Positions 8,911-17,000 of a DNA stretch of 64,000 bases are shown piece by piece (within the stretch, counting starts at the first letter, position 1; each line of letters starts with the position of its first letter). A program made the translations under genes and the position numbers. Source of the stretch: Wenjunlia vitaminophila DSM 41686 (GTDB lineage: Bacteria > Actinomycetota > Actinomycetes > Streptomycetales > Streptomycetaceae). The stretch lies in NCBI RefSeq assembly GCF_000380165.1, contig NZ_KB904724.1:124257-188256 (forward strand), read 5' to 3'. The notes under the pieces were generated by a model that ran no database searches, was not told the DNA's origin, and was given only the letters and a program-made list of their open reading frames with translations.

Positions 8911-10604
8911 TCATCCTGGGAGTCAACAGCTACTTCGAGCACCCGTCGGTGGCGCTCGTCCGGGACGGCGAGCTGCTCTTCGCGGCCGAGGACGAACGCT
9001 TCACCGGCATCAAGCACGGGCGCCGCTACAGCCCCTACCACAGCTACCTGCCCATCGACGCGGCGTACCGGGCGCTGGACCACACGGGGATCTCCTTCCA
9101 CGACATCGACGAGATCGCCTACTCGTACCACCGCTGGAGGCACCTGCGGAGCCTGTGGGGCTGCCTCACCGGACGCCGGCTGTCCACGCTGCGCGAGGAG
9201 CTCGCCGCGTTCGCCGGCCTCGCCTGCCTGCCGGCGGCCCTGCGGTCGGGGTACGACGTCCCCCAGCGGTACCGGCACCTGATGCGCCCCGAGGACATCC
9301 GGGGCGTGCCGTTCCGGGAGTGGCCCCACCACCTCACCCACGCCGCCTCGGCGTTCTTCTGCTCCGGCTGGGACGAGGCGTTGACCATCGTCTGCGACGG
9401 CGCCGGGGAGAACGCCTGCACCTCGGTGTTCGTCGGCCGGGGCCGGCGGCTGCGCACGGTCGCCGAGCAGGTCGTGCCGGACTCCCTCGGCCTGTTCTAC
9501 TCCCTGGTCACCAGGCACCTGGGGTTCGAACCCTTCGCGGACGAGTTCAAGGTGATGGGTCTCGCGGCCTACGGGGAGCCCCGGTTCGCCGACGAGTTCG
9601 CCCGCGTCCTGCCCCTGCTGCCCGACGGTCGCTACCGGCTGGACCTGCGCCGGCTGCGGGCCCTGGACCGGCGGGTCGCCCCCGCCCGCAGCCCGGGCGC
9701 CCCACTGGAGCGGGTGCACCGGGACATCGCCAGGTCCGCGCAGCAGCGTCTGGAGGAGGCGTTGGAGCACATCGTCACCCACTACGCCAGGACCACCGGC
9801 CTGCGCAGGCTCTGCCTGGCCGGGGGCACCTTCCTCAACTGCGTCGCCAACGGGCGGATCGCCGCGCTCGGCCTGTTCGACGACGTCTTCGTGCAGCCCG
9901 CGGCGAGCGACGCCGGCACCGCCGTCGGCGCCGCCTCGCTGAGCGCCATCCGCAGGGGCGCGCCGGCCCAGTTGTCCTACGACTCGTTCTGCCTCGGCAC
10001 CGCCCACCCCGACCGGGCGGTCGAGGCGGCGTTCACCCAGGCCGGCCTGGAGGCACAGTGGCTCACCGAGGCCGAGGTGACCGAGCGGCTCGCCGACCGG
10101 CTCGCCAGGGGCCGGATCGCCGCGGTCTTCCGCGGGCGGATGGAGTTCGGCCCCCGGGCCCTGGGCAACCGCAGCCTGCTGGCGGCGGCGTCCGACCCCG
10201 GCATGCGGGACCGGCTCAACCGGGTGAAGGGCCGTGAGGACTTCCGGCCGGTCGCGCCGATCGTGCCGTGGGAGGCGTTCGACGACTACTTCTCGGGCCA
10301 TCCCGACCCGTACATGCTGTTCACGGGCTCGGCGAAGGACAAGGCCAAGGAGCGGACCCCCGCCGCGGTGCACGTGGACGGCACCGCCAGGGTGCAGGCG
10401 GTCCGCGCCGAGCGGGAGCCGTTCCTGCACCGGTTGCTGTGCCGGTTCGCCGACCGCTCGGGGGACCCGGTGCTGATCAACACGTCGTTCAACGTGCGGG
10501 GCAAGCCCATCGTGGAGAGCCCCCAGGAGGCCCTCGCCTGCTTCCTCGGCTCCGAAGTGGACTGCCTGAGCATGGGCGGCTGGTTCTACGAGAAGGGAGC
10601 CTGA
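8907..10604 (+). CDS. carbamoyltransferase, NodU/CmcH family
   Basis: 565 aa. The N-terminal Kae1/YrdC-like ATP-binding part opens with GVNSYFEHPSVALV (5-18) and AAEDERFTGIKH and contains the metal/ATP histidines H141, H142 and H145 (HHLTHAAS). CDGAGEN, AGGTFLNCVANG and a C-terminal carbamoyltransferase domain with GRMEFGPRALGNRS (near 410) and INTSFNVRGKPI follow. The family makes carbamoyl-adenylate from carbamoyl phosphate and ATP and transfers it to a hydroxyl or amine. In albomycin AbmE carbamoylates the cytosine N4, so this gene supports an albomycin-like decoration. The GTG start overlaps the upstream stop. Confidence 0.95.
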   Translation: MIILGVNSYFEHPSVALVRDGELLFAAEDERFTGIKHGRRYSPYHSYLPIDAAYRALDHTGISFHDIDEIAYSYHRWRHLRSLWGCLTGRRLSTLREELAAFAGLACLPAALRSGYDVPQRYRHLMRPEDIRGVPFREWPHHLTHAASAFFCSGWDEALTIVCDGAGENACTSVFVGRGRRLRTVAEQVVPDSLGLFYSLVTRHLGFEPFADEFKVMGLAAYGEPRFADEFARVLPLLPDGRYRLDLRRLRALDRRVAPARSPGAPLERVHRDIARSAQQRLEEALEHIVTHYARTTGLRRLCLAGGTFLNCVANGRIAALGLFDDVFVQPAASDAGTAVGAASLSAIRRGAPAQLSYDSFCLGTAHPDRAVEAAFTQAGLEAQWLTEAEVTERLADRLARGRIAAVFRGRMEFGPRALGNRSLLAAASDPGMRDRLNRVKGREDFRPVAPIVPWEAFDDYFSGHPDPYMLFTGSAKDKAKERTPAAVHVDGTARVQAVRAEREPFLHRLLCRFADRSGDPVLINTSFNVRGKPIVESPQEALACFLGSEVDCLSMGGWFYEKGA

Positions 10605-11453
10605 GTGTCCACGGCCCCCGACGGGTCCCACGCGGTGCGGGTCAACCGCACGGCCTGGGACCTGCGCACCGGCGTCCACCTGACGTCCGACTTCTACCCC
10701 ACCCGCCGGGTCCGCGCCGGAGGGTCCACCCTCAAACCGCCGGAACGCGAACTGGTGGGGGAGGTGCGGGGGCTGCGGCTGCTGCACCTCCAGTGCCACT
10801 TCGGCCTCGACACCCTGTCCTGGGCCCGGCTCGGTGCCCGGGCCACCGGGGTGGACCTGTCCCCGGTCGCCGTCCGCGCGGCGCGCCGACTGGCCGCGGA
10901 GACCGGCCTCGACGCCCGTTTCGTCTGCGCGGACGTCCAGGGGTTCACCGACCCCGGGGCGCCGTACGACGTGGTGGTCAGCACCTACGGCGTGCTGTGC
11001 TGGCTCGGGGACCTGCCGCGGTGGGCCGACTCCGTGGCCCACAACCTGCGCCCCGGCGGACGGTTCGTCCTGGTGGAGTTCCACCCGCTGCTCGAGGTGC
11101 TGCACCCGGGGAAGGTCAGCGGCGCCGGCCGCTACTTCGGCCCCGACCGGCCGCCGGCCACCTGGACGCAGGGCACCTACGCCGACCCCGCCGCGCCCAT
11201 CCGCTACCGGGAGTACCGCTGGCAGCACCCCGTCGGCTCGGTGCTCGACGCGCTGATCGCCGCAGGTCTCGTCCTGGAACGGGTCGAGGAGTACCCGTAC
11301 AGCTCCTACCGCCTCCTGGACGAACTGGACCGGTGCGTCAACGGGGTGTGGGTGAACAGCCGGTCCCCGGGCCGACTGCCCTACATGTACGCGGTGGTGG
11401 CGCGGGCGGCCCGCGGACCCCGGGCACCAGCAGGCGCGGAGGGACCCCGATGA
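10605..11453 (+). CDS. class I SAM-dependent methyltransferase
   Basis: 282 aa Rossmann methyltransferase. The SAM-binding region is LLHLQCHFGLDTLSWA followed by GVDLSPVAV, and the acidic motif at the end of strand 2 is present. The fold is UbiE/Methyltransf_11-like; no transmembrane or leader sequence. The GTG start abuts the carbamoyltransferase stop, and the stop overlaps the next ATG. The pairing of carbamoyl- and methyltransferase genes mirrors abmE/abmI, whose products modify the nucleobase of albomycin. Its acceptor here is inferred, not shown. Confidence 0.9.
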   Translation: MSTAPDGSHAVRVNRTAWDLRTGVHLTSDFYPTRRVRAGGSTLKPPERELVGEVRGLRLLHLQCHFGLDTLSWARLGARATGVDLSPVAVRAARRLAAETGLDARFVCADVQGFTDPGAPYDVVVSTYGVLCWLGDLPRWADSVAHNLRPGGRFVLVEFHPLLEVLHPGKVSGAGRYFGPDRPPATWTQGTYADPAAPIRYREYRWQHPVGSVLDALIAAGLVLERVEEYPYSSYRLLDELDRCVNGVWVNSRSPGRLPYMYAVVARAARGPRAPAGAEGPR

Positions 11454-12550
11454 CACGACACCGGCTCGAGGCGTTGCTGCCGCCGGGCGCCGTCCCCCGG
11501 CCACTGGCCTACGGGCGGCTGCCCACCCCACTCCAGTACCGGCCGGACCTCGGGGCCGACCTCGGGGTGCGGGTCCTGGTCAAACGGGAGGACCTGCTGG
11601 ACGACCTGGCCAGCGGCCACAAGGCGCGCAAACTGGCCCACGCGGTGGCCCGGGCCAGACGCCGGGGCGCCGACACCCTGGTCACCGGGGGGAGCCTGCC
11701 GTCGGGGCAGTGCGTGGCCGTGGCCGCGTTCGCCCGCAGGTACGGCCTGCGGTCCCACCTGGTCTACAGCGGCGACCAGCAGGTCAGGCCGCACCGCCCG
11801 AACGGCGCGTACCTGCTCGCGCTGCTCCTCGCCGACGAGGTCACCTGGCACGAGCGGACCCCGTGGCAGCGGAACGCCGAACTGCTCCGTGCCGCCTGCG
11901 CCGAGGAGGCGCGGCGGGGCGGGAGACCGTTCGCGGTCCCGCCCGGCGTCACGGTCTGGCCGGGCCTGCTCGGCAGCGTCGAACTGGGCCTGGAGCTCGC
12001 CGACCAACTCGGTACCGGTGCGGACGTCGTCCCGGGGCCGATCCACCTGGTGGCGCCCGCCGGCTCCGGAGGGACCTGCCTGGGGCTCGCCGTCGCCGCC
12101 CGGTTGCTCGGGCTGCCCTGGCGGGTGCACGGGATCTGCGTCGGCGGCAGCCGCACCTCGGTGACCGCCGAGGTGGCCGCGCTGCGCCGGCAGGCGGTGC
12201 GGCGGCTCGGGCGCCAGAACCTGACCGACACCCCGGTCGAGGTCCACGCCGACTGGCTGGGCGCCGGCTACGACCGACCCACCGCGGCCGAACTGCGGGT
12301 GCTGGCCGAGGCCGTGCGCCGCTACCGGCTGCCGCTCGACCCGACCTACATGCTCCGGGCCTTCCTCGGCCTGCTCGGCCTGGTCCGCGCCGGGACCATC
12401 CCCCGCGGGGCGCTGGTGGTGCTCGTCCACACCGGGGGGAACCTGGGCCTGTTCGCCGGCTGCCCGGCCCTGAACGACTGGCTGGGGGAGACCTTCGCCG
12501 CCCACCTGGCCGAGCCGCGCCCGCCGGCCGCCGTACCCAACGACCACTAG
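11450..12550 (+). CDS. PLP enzyme, ACC deaminase/D-cysteine desulfhydrase fold
   Basis: 366 aa, fold-type II PLP enzyme. The Schiff-base lysine is K58 in SGHKARK (55-61). The usual phosphate/carboxylate-binding QSNH motif after it is replaced by GGSLPSGQ (80-87), and a glycine-rich phosphate loop PAGSGGTCLG is present. The altered motif argues against plain cysteine desulfhydration. In albomycin the PLP-dependent AbmD epimerises the amino-acid carbon of the thioheptose; this gene sits in the matching context with an SHMT-type transaldolase and is the best AbmD candidate. Function by analogy only. Confidence 0.88.
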   Translation: MTRHRLEALLPPGAVPRPLAYGRLPTPLQYRPDLGADLGVRVLVKREDLLDDLASGHKARKLAHAVARARRRGADTLVTGGSLPSGQCVAVAAFARRYGLRSHLVYSGDQQVRPHRPNGAYLLALLLADEVTWHERTPWQRNAELLRAACAEEARRGGRPFAVPPGVTVWPGLLGSVELGLELADQLGTGADVVPGPIHLVAPAGSGGTCLGLAVAARLLGLPWRVHGICVGGSRTSVTAEVAALRRQAVRRLGRQNLTDTPVEVHADWLGAGYDRPTAAELRVLAEAVRRYRLPLDPTYMLRAFLGLLGLVRAGTIPRGALVVLVHTGGNLGLFAGCPALNDWLGETFAAHLAEPRPPAAVPNDH

Positions 12551-12566
12551 CCGGGAGACGACAGCC

Positions 12567-13586
12567 GTGCCGAACCAGACCCCCGTCCAGCGGGACGCAC
12601 CGCTCACCCGCATGGCGAGACTCTTCCTGTGGATCAACTCGGGCTGCAACTCCCGCTGTCGCATGTGTGACATCTGGCGGGAGAAGCCGGGCACCAACCT
12701 GTCGGTGGCGCAGATCCGCCGGTGGGCCCCCCGGTGGCGCGAGCTCAGCCTGGGCAAAGTGATCATCTGCGGTGAGCCCCTGATGCACCCGGACGTCTGG
12801 GAGATCGCGTCGGTCATCAGGGAGCAGGGCATCCGGGTCGAGGTGCTCAGCAACGGCCTGCTGCTCGAACGGCACGCCCACGCGGTGGCCGCCCACTGCG
12901 ACGCGTTCCGGGTGAGCCTGGACGGCCCCCGCGAGGTCCACGACGACGTCCGCAACGTCCCCCACGCGTTCGACCGCCTCCGCGCCGGCCTCGAACTGCT
13001 CGACCGCGTCCGGCCCGACCTCGCGGTGGAGGGGCGCTGCGCGGTCCACCGCCACAACTTCCGGCACCTGGGCGAGACCGTGGACGCCGCCCACGAACTG
13101 GGCCTGCGGGGCATCAGCTTCTCCGCCACCGACCTGCACAACGAGGAGGCGTTCCGGCGTTTCGGCGCCATCGACGAGGCGTACGTGGAGGCCCTGGCGA
13201 TCCGCGGCGAGGACCTGGACGAGCTTGCCGTGCAGCTCGCCGCCCTGCGCCGGGACCACGCCGAGGACTTCGCCTCCGGGTACATCAGCGACACCCCGCA
13301 GGACCTGGACCGGCTGCTGACGCACTACTACCGCGCGGTCAACGGCCGGGCGGAGTTCCCCCCGGTGCGCTGCAACGCGCCCTGGACGTCGGCGATCCTG
13401 GAGTACGACGGGACGGTGCGGCCCTGTTTCCCGATGCCGGCGTACGGCACCGTCCACGGCCACGGCGGGCTCGCCGAGGCCGTCAACTCCCCGGAGGCGC
13501 TGGCCTTCCGCCGGGAGCTCGACGTCCTGGCCGACACCACCTGCCGGTTCTGCGTGTGCCCCACGGTCAGCGATGTCGGCGACTGA
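12567..13586 (+). CDS. radical SAM enzyme with SPASM-like C-terminus
   Basis: 339 aa. Radical-SAM cysteines are C27, C31 and C34 (CNSRCRMC). The GGE position reads CGEPLMHPD. Five further cysteines (C269, C287, C326, C329, C331) have the spacing of a SPASM/twitch auxiliary-cluster domain. The GTG start follows GGGAG; an ATG 45 bases in would cut the N-terminus. SPASM enzymes include peptide modifiers and epimerases. With the MoaA-like enzyme at 5832-6788 this gives two radical steps, matching albomycin, which has AbmJ (C3' epimerase) and a second radical-SAM gene linked to the thiosugar. Stop overlaps the next gene by 14 bases. Confidence 0.92.
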   Translation: MPNQTPVQRDAPLTRMARLFLWINSGCNSRCRMCDIWREKPGTNLSVAQIRRWAPRWRELSLGKVIICGEPLMHPDVWEIASVIREQGIRVEVLSNGLLLERHAHAVAAHCDAFRVSLDGPREVHDDVRNVPHAFDRLRAGLELLDRVRPDLAVEGRCAVHRHNFRHLGETVDAAHELGLRGISFSATDLHNEEAFRRFGAIDEAYVEALAIRGEDLDELAVQLAALRRDHAEDFASGYISDTPQDLDRLLTHYYRAVNGRAEFPPVRCNAPWTSAILEYDGTVRPCFPMPAYGTVHGHGGLAEAVNSPEALAFRRELDVLADTTCRFCVCPTVSDVGD

Positions 13587-15579
13587 CGGGCCGCCCGCCG
13601 CGGAGGGCGGCCGGGACGTGGTGCTGTGCGTCCCGCAGGGCGCGGCGGCGGCCGAGGCGTTCGTGGACCTGACCGGCCGGCCCCTGGTGCGGGCCGCCGA
13701 CCTGGACGAGGCCGGCCGGCTGCTGGCCGGGCCCGGGGTGCGCACCGCGCTGCTCTCCGTGGGCGCCGCCCCCATGGCGTTCACCGCGAGCGCCGCCTAC
13801 CGCGCGCACCACGCCGGCCGGGGCCTGGGGTGGGTCTTCGGCTGGGACGGCCCCGAGGCGGCGCTGGCCCACGCCCGGAAGATCGCCGGGTTCCGGTTCC
13901 GCGGCGCCAGGGAGGCCCTGGTCTGGTCCTCCCAGGCCCTGCCGGGGGTCCGCGAGGCAGCCGCCGGCGGCCTGCGCCTGCTGTCGGGGCCGATACCCGA
14001 GCTGGCCACGTCGCTCGCCGAGCCACGCCTGTTCACCGCGCTCAGCAGCCACGGCCTGGGCATCGACCTGTGGCTCGGGTCCGGGCTGCTGTGCTCCGCG
14101 CTGGACGCCGGGTCGCCGCGGCTGCGGGGGCAGGCCGTCCACCCCTGCCTCCAGGGCGGTCCCTGCCTGCGCGGGGAACGGGACCCGGGCGGCCCCGGGG
14201 AGCCCGACCGGCTCGCCGTCACCGGGGTCGCCTCCGCCATGCTGGTCCTGGACAGTTGCCGCGGCCTGCGGCTGGCCCCCCGCACCCGCTCGGCCTGCCT
14301 GGCGTCGGCGGCGGCACTCGGCCCGCACGCCGGGGTGGTGCTGGCCCCGGTCAGCGACGTCGAGGGGGTGCCGGGGGCACACCTGGCGGCGGGCGCGGCG
14401 CTGCTCGGCGGAGCCCCGGCGCACCGCGCCCTCGCCCTGGAGAACCGCGTGAACCTCGCCGCCATGGGGACCGCGCCGTGGCTGTTGCTCGGTGACCCGC
14501 TCGCGGTGCTCACCCGCCCCCGCTGCCCGGGCCGGGGCCCCGCGCGGGGGCGGTCGGTGGACGGCACCACGGTGCTGTTCCCGGCCACCCCCGAGGGCAC
14601 CGTCACCATCGTCAGCGGGGAACCGGAACGGCCGTCCCAGCCGCGGGTGTGGGTCGGGCCCATCCCCGGCACCGGGCGGGTCGCGGTGGTCACCCAGGGG
14701 CTGCGGCGCCCGGTCGTCCGCGCGGTGGACCGGGCCGGGGAGCCGGCGTGCACGCTCCACCGGGAACTGCTGTCCTGCGCCGCCGCCGTGGCCACCTCGG
14801 CGCGGTTCGCGGCGACCGCGGCGGAGCTCCTCGGCGGGGCGGACGGTCAGCGGGCGCGGCAGGTCGCCGACGCCCTCGACGAGTGGCTGCGGCGCGCCCC
14901 GCGGCTGCGCGCGGGCCCGCCGGGCACCGTGCCGCACGGCGGCTGGGACCGGCAGCGCGACCGCTGGTACCGGGCGGAACGCCGCGCGTGGCAGGGCCTG
15001 CACGACGACCTGGCCGACGTGATGAGCCGGTTCACCACCGCCCTCGGGCCGTTGCAGACCGCCTTCCACCTCGACGCCCGGGTGGTGCCGGGGACGCCGG
15101 GCGAACCAGCCGAGCGGTGTCCCTACTGCCGGTCGCCCGCCCAGTGGCGGGAGTTCCGGCTCGACGCGCTGTCCCGTTCCCGCAGGGCCCTGCTGTGCTG
15201 GGCCTGTGACCTGGTCTACGACGGCCCCGCCGACCGGCCGGCGGCGGTGCTGTGCGGGCCCGCGGCGGTCCGGGGCGGCGAGGCGGTGCCGTTCGTGCTG
15301 CGTGCCGGTGGCCCGGCCAGGGCCGGAGCGGTACGGCCCCACGCGGCCGCGGTGCGGTTCGCGGTGGAGCGGGTGCCCTGGCGGATGGGCGTGCGGGTGT
15401 CACCCGGCGGGGGGTCCCCCGAGTCGGTGGGCGGCGCCGGGGTCACGTCACGGCATCTGGTGACGGTGGACCAGGCGCCCCCGGGCCTGTACTTCCTGGT
15501 GGGCTCCCTGGTGGTGGGCGGTGAGGCCGTGACGATCCGCCGGCCGCTGCACCTCGTTCCTCCGGATGGCGCAGGGTGA
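13573..15579 (+). CDS. caspase-fold-like (C25/CHAT-type) protein with zinc ribbon
   Basis: 668 aa; not a family I can name outright. The first half has a caspase-fold dyad arrangement: SSHG with H160, then about 70 residues later LVLDSC with C229, and a terminal LLLGDP motif (305-309) like that closing gingipain-type C25 domains. The second half holds a zinc ribbon, CPYC (516-519) and CWAC (542-545), and a C-terminal beta-rich segment. No signal peptide. It overlaps the radical-SAM gene and precedes SerRS. It could be a protease, or a repurposed cysteine acyltransferase that makes an amide bond. The fold call rests on motifs by eye. Confidence 0.8.
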   Translation: MSATDGPPAAEGGRDVVLCVPQGAAAAEAFVDLTGRPLVRAADLDEAGRLLAGPGVRTALLSVGAAPMAFTASAAYRAHHAGRGLGWVFGWDGPEAALAHARKIAGFRFRGAREALVWSSQALPGVREAAAGGLRLLSGPIPELATSLAEPRLFTALSSHGLGIDLWLGSGLLCSALDAGSPRLRGQAVHPCLQGGPCLRGERDPGGPGEPDRLAVTGVASAMLVLDSCRGLRLAPRTRSACLASAAALGPHAGVVLAPVSDVEGVPGAHLAAGAALLGGAPAHRALALENRVNLAAMGTAPWLLLGDPLAVLTRPRCPGRGPARGRSVDGTTVLFPATPEGTVTIVSGEPERPSQPRVWVGPIPGTGRVAVVTQGLRRPVVRAVDRAGEPACTLHRELLSCAAAVATSARFAATAAELLGGADGQRARQVADALDEWLRRAPRLRAGPPGTVPHGGWDRQRDRWYRAERRAWQGLHDDLADVMSRFTTALGPLQTAFHLDARVVPGTPGEPAERCPYCRSPAQWREFRLDALSRSRRALLCWACDLVYDGPADRPAAVLCGPAAVRGGEAVPFVLRAGGPARAGAVRPHAAAVRFAVERVPWRMGVRVSPGGGSPESVGGAGVTSRHLVTVDQAPPGLYFLVGSLVVGGEAVTIRRPLHLVPPDGAG

Positions 15580-15660
15580 ATCGGTGTACGGTCATGATCC
15601 GGTCGAACCGGGTCCCAGCCGAGTCGTTGGTCGCACCGCCGCCGAGGAAGTTGTACTCAG

Positions 15661-16944
15661 ATGCTTGATATCGAACTCATCCGGAAAGAGCCGGACATGG
15701 TCCGGGACGCCCTGCTCAAGCGCATGGACGAGGTGGACCTCGAACCGGTCCTCAAGGCCGACCGGGACCGCCGTCGGCTGCTCCAGGAGGTCGAGTCGGC
15801 GCGGGCCGAGCGCAAGCGGCTCACCAAGGAGATCGGTCGGCAACGGGCGTCCGGCGGCGACACCGCGGAGGCCGAGCGCCGCGCCGCGGGGATCGGCGAG
15901 GAGATCGACCGCGCGCAGGCCGAGTTGACGGGCGTCGAGGAGGCGCTGCGCGGGCTGCTGATGGAGCTGCCCAACCTCCCCGACGACCGGACGCCGCCCG
16001 GGGGCAAGGAGGCCAACCAGGTGGTCCGCACCTGGGGCGAGCGGCCCGACCTGGGCGACGCCCCGCTGGACCACGTGGAGCTCTCCACCAGGCTCGGCCT
16101 CGTGGACTACGCCCGCGGGGTCAAGCTGGGCGGCAACGGCTACTGGCTGTACACCGGGCAGGGAGCCGCGCTGGAGTGGGCGCTGCTGGACTTCTTCAAC
16201 CGGGAGCACTACGCCGCGGGGTACGAGTTCATGCTGCCGCCTCACGTGCTCACCGAGGAGTCCGGGTACGCCGCCGGGCAGTTCCCCAAGTTCTACGACG
16301 ACGTCTTCCACATCCAGGCCACCGAGGGCGGGCGCGGGTCCTTCCTGCTGCCGACCGCCGAGACCGCGATCCTGAACGTCTACCGCGACGAGATCCTGCC
16401 GCTGGACCAGCTCCCGATCAAGGCGTTCGCGTACACCCCCTGCTACCGCCGGGAGTCCGGGAGCCACCGCAGCCAGGAGCGCGGAACCGTCCGCGGCCAC
16501 CAGTTCAACAAGGTGGAGATGTTCCAGTTCACCACCCCGGAGCTGGCCGAGGAGGCGCTGACCGAGCTGGTCGGGCGCACCGAGTCCCTGGTGGAGAAGC
16601 TGGGCCTGCACTACCGGACGTCGCTGCTCGCCGCCCGCGACGCCAGCGCCACCATGCGCATGACCTACGACGTCGAGGTGTGGATCCCCAGCATCCAGAC
16701 CTACAAGGAGGTGTCCTCGGCCTCCTGGGCCGGCGACTACCAGGCGCGGCGGGCCAACATCCGTTACCGGCCGGCACCGGGCAGGCCCACCACCCTGGTG
16801 CACACCCTCAACGCCTCGGGTCTCGCCACCAGCCGACTGCTGCCGGCGATCCTCGAGCAGAACCAACGCCCCGACGGGTCGGTGGTCGTCCCCGAGCCGC
16901 TGCGGGCCTGGGTGGGAACCGACGTCATCCATCCGCGGCGCTGA
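15661..16944 (+). CDS. serS: seryl-tRNA synthetase (cluster-borne second copy)
   Basis: 427 aa class II synthetase with the N-terminal coiled-coil arm (about 1-110) that grips the tRNA-Ser variable arm. Motif 2 is TPCYRRESGSH with RGHQFNKVE (about 259-286); motif 3 lies at the C-terminus (near 377-401, with GLATSRLLPAILE). At 352-357 the usual SSCSN-type serine-pocket stretch reads SSASWA, a change at conserved positions that could lower sensitivity to seryl analogues. An in-cluster SerRS has two precedents: AbmK in albomycin (self-resistance and seryl-adenylate supply) and VlmL in valanimycin (seryl-tRNA supply). GAGGAAG serves as ribosome-binding site. Confidence 0.95.
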   Translation: MLDIELIRKEPDMVRDALLKRMDEVDLEPVLKADRDRRRLLQEVESARAERKRLTKEIGRQRASGGDTAEAERRAAGIGEEIDRAQAELTGVEEALRGLLMELPNLPDDRTPPGGKEANQVVRTWGERPDLGDAPLDHVELSTRLGLVDYARGVKLGGNGYWLYTGQGAALEWALLDFFNREHYAAGYEFMLPPHVLTEESGYAAGQFPKFYDDVFHIQATEGGRGSFLLPTAETAILNVYRDEILPLDQLPIKAFAYTPCYRRESGSHRSQERGTVRGHQFNKVEMFQFTTPELAEEALTELVGRTESLVEKLGLHYRTSLLAARDASATMRMTYDVEVWIPSIQTYKEVSSASWAGDYQARRANIRYRPAPGRPTTLVHTLNASGLATSRLLPAILEQNQRPDGSVVVPEPLRAWVGTDVIHPRR

Positions 16945-17000
16945 GCCGGGCCGGCCCCCCGCGGCCGGCGCCCGCCCGCGCGCAGAACAGGAGGGACACC

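Noticed and set aside
8859-11531. 890-aa minus-strand frame
   Set aside because: Antisense of the carbamoyltransferase and methyltransferase genes; no domain-like sequence.
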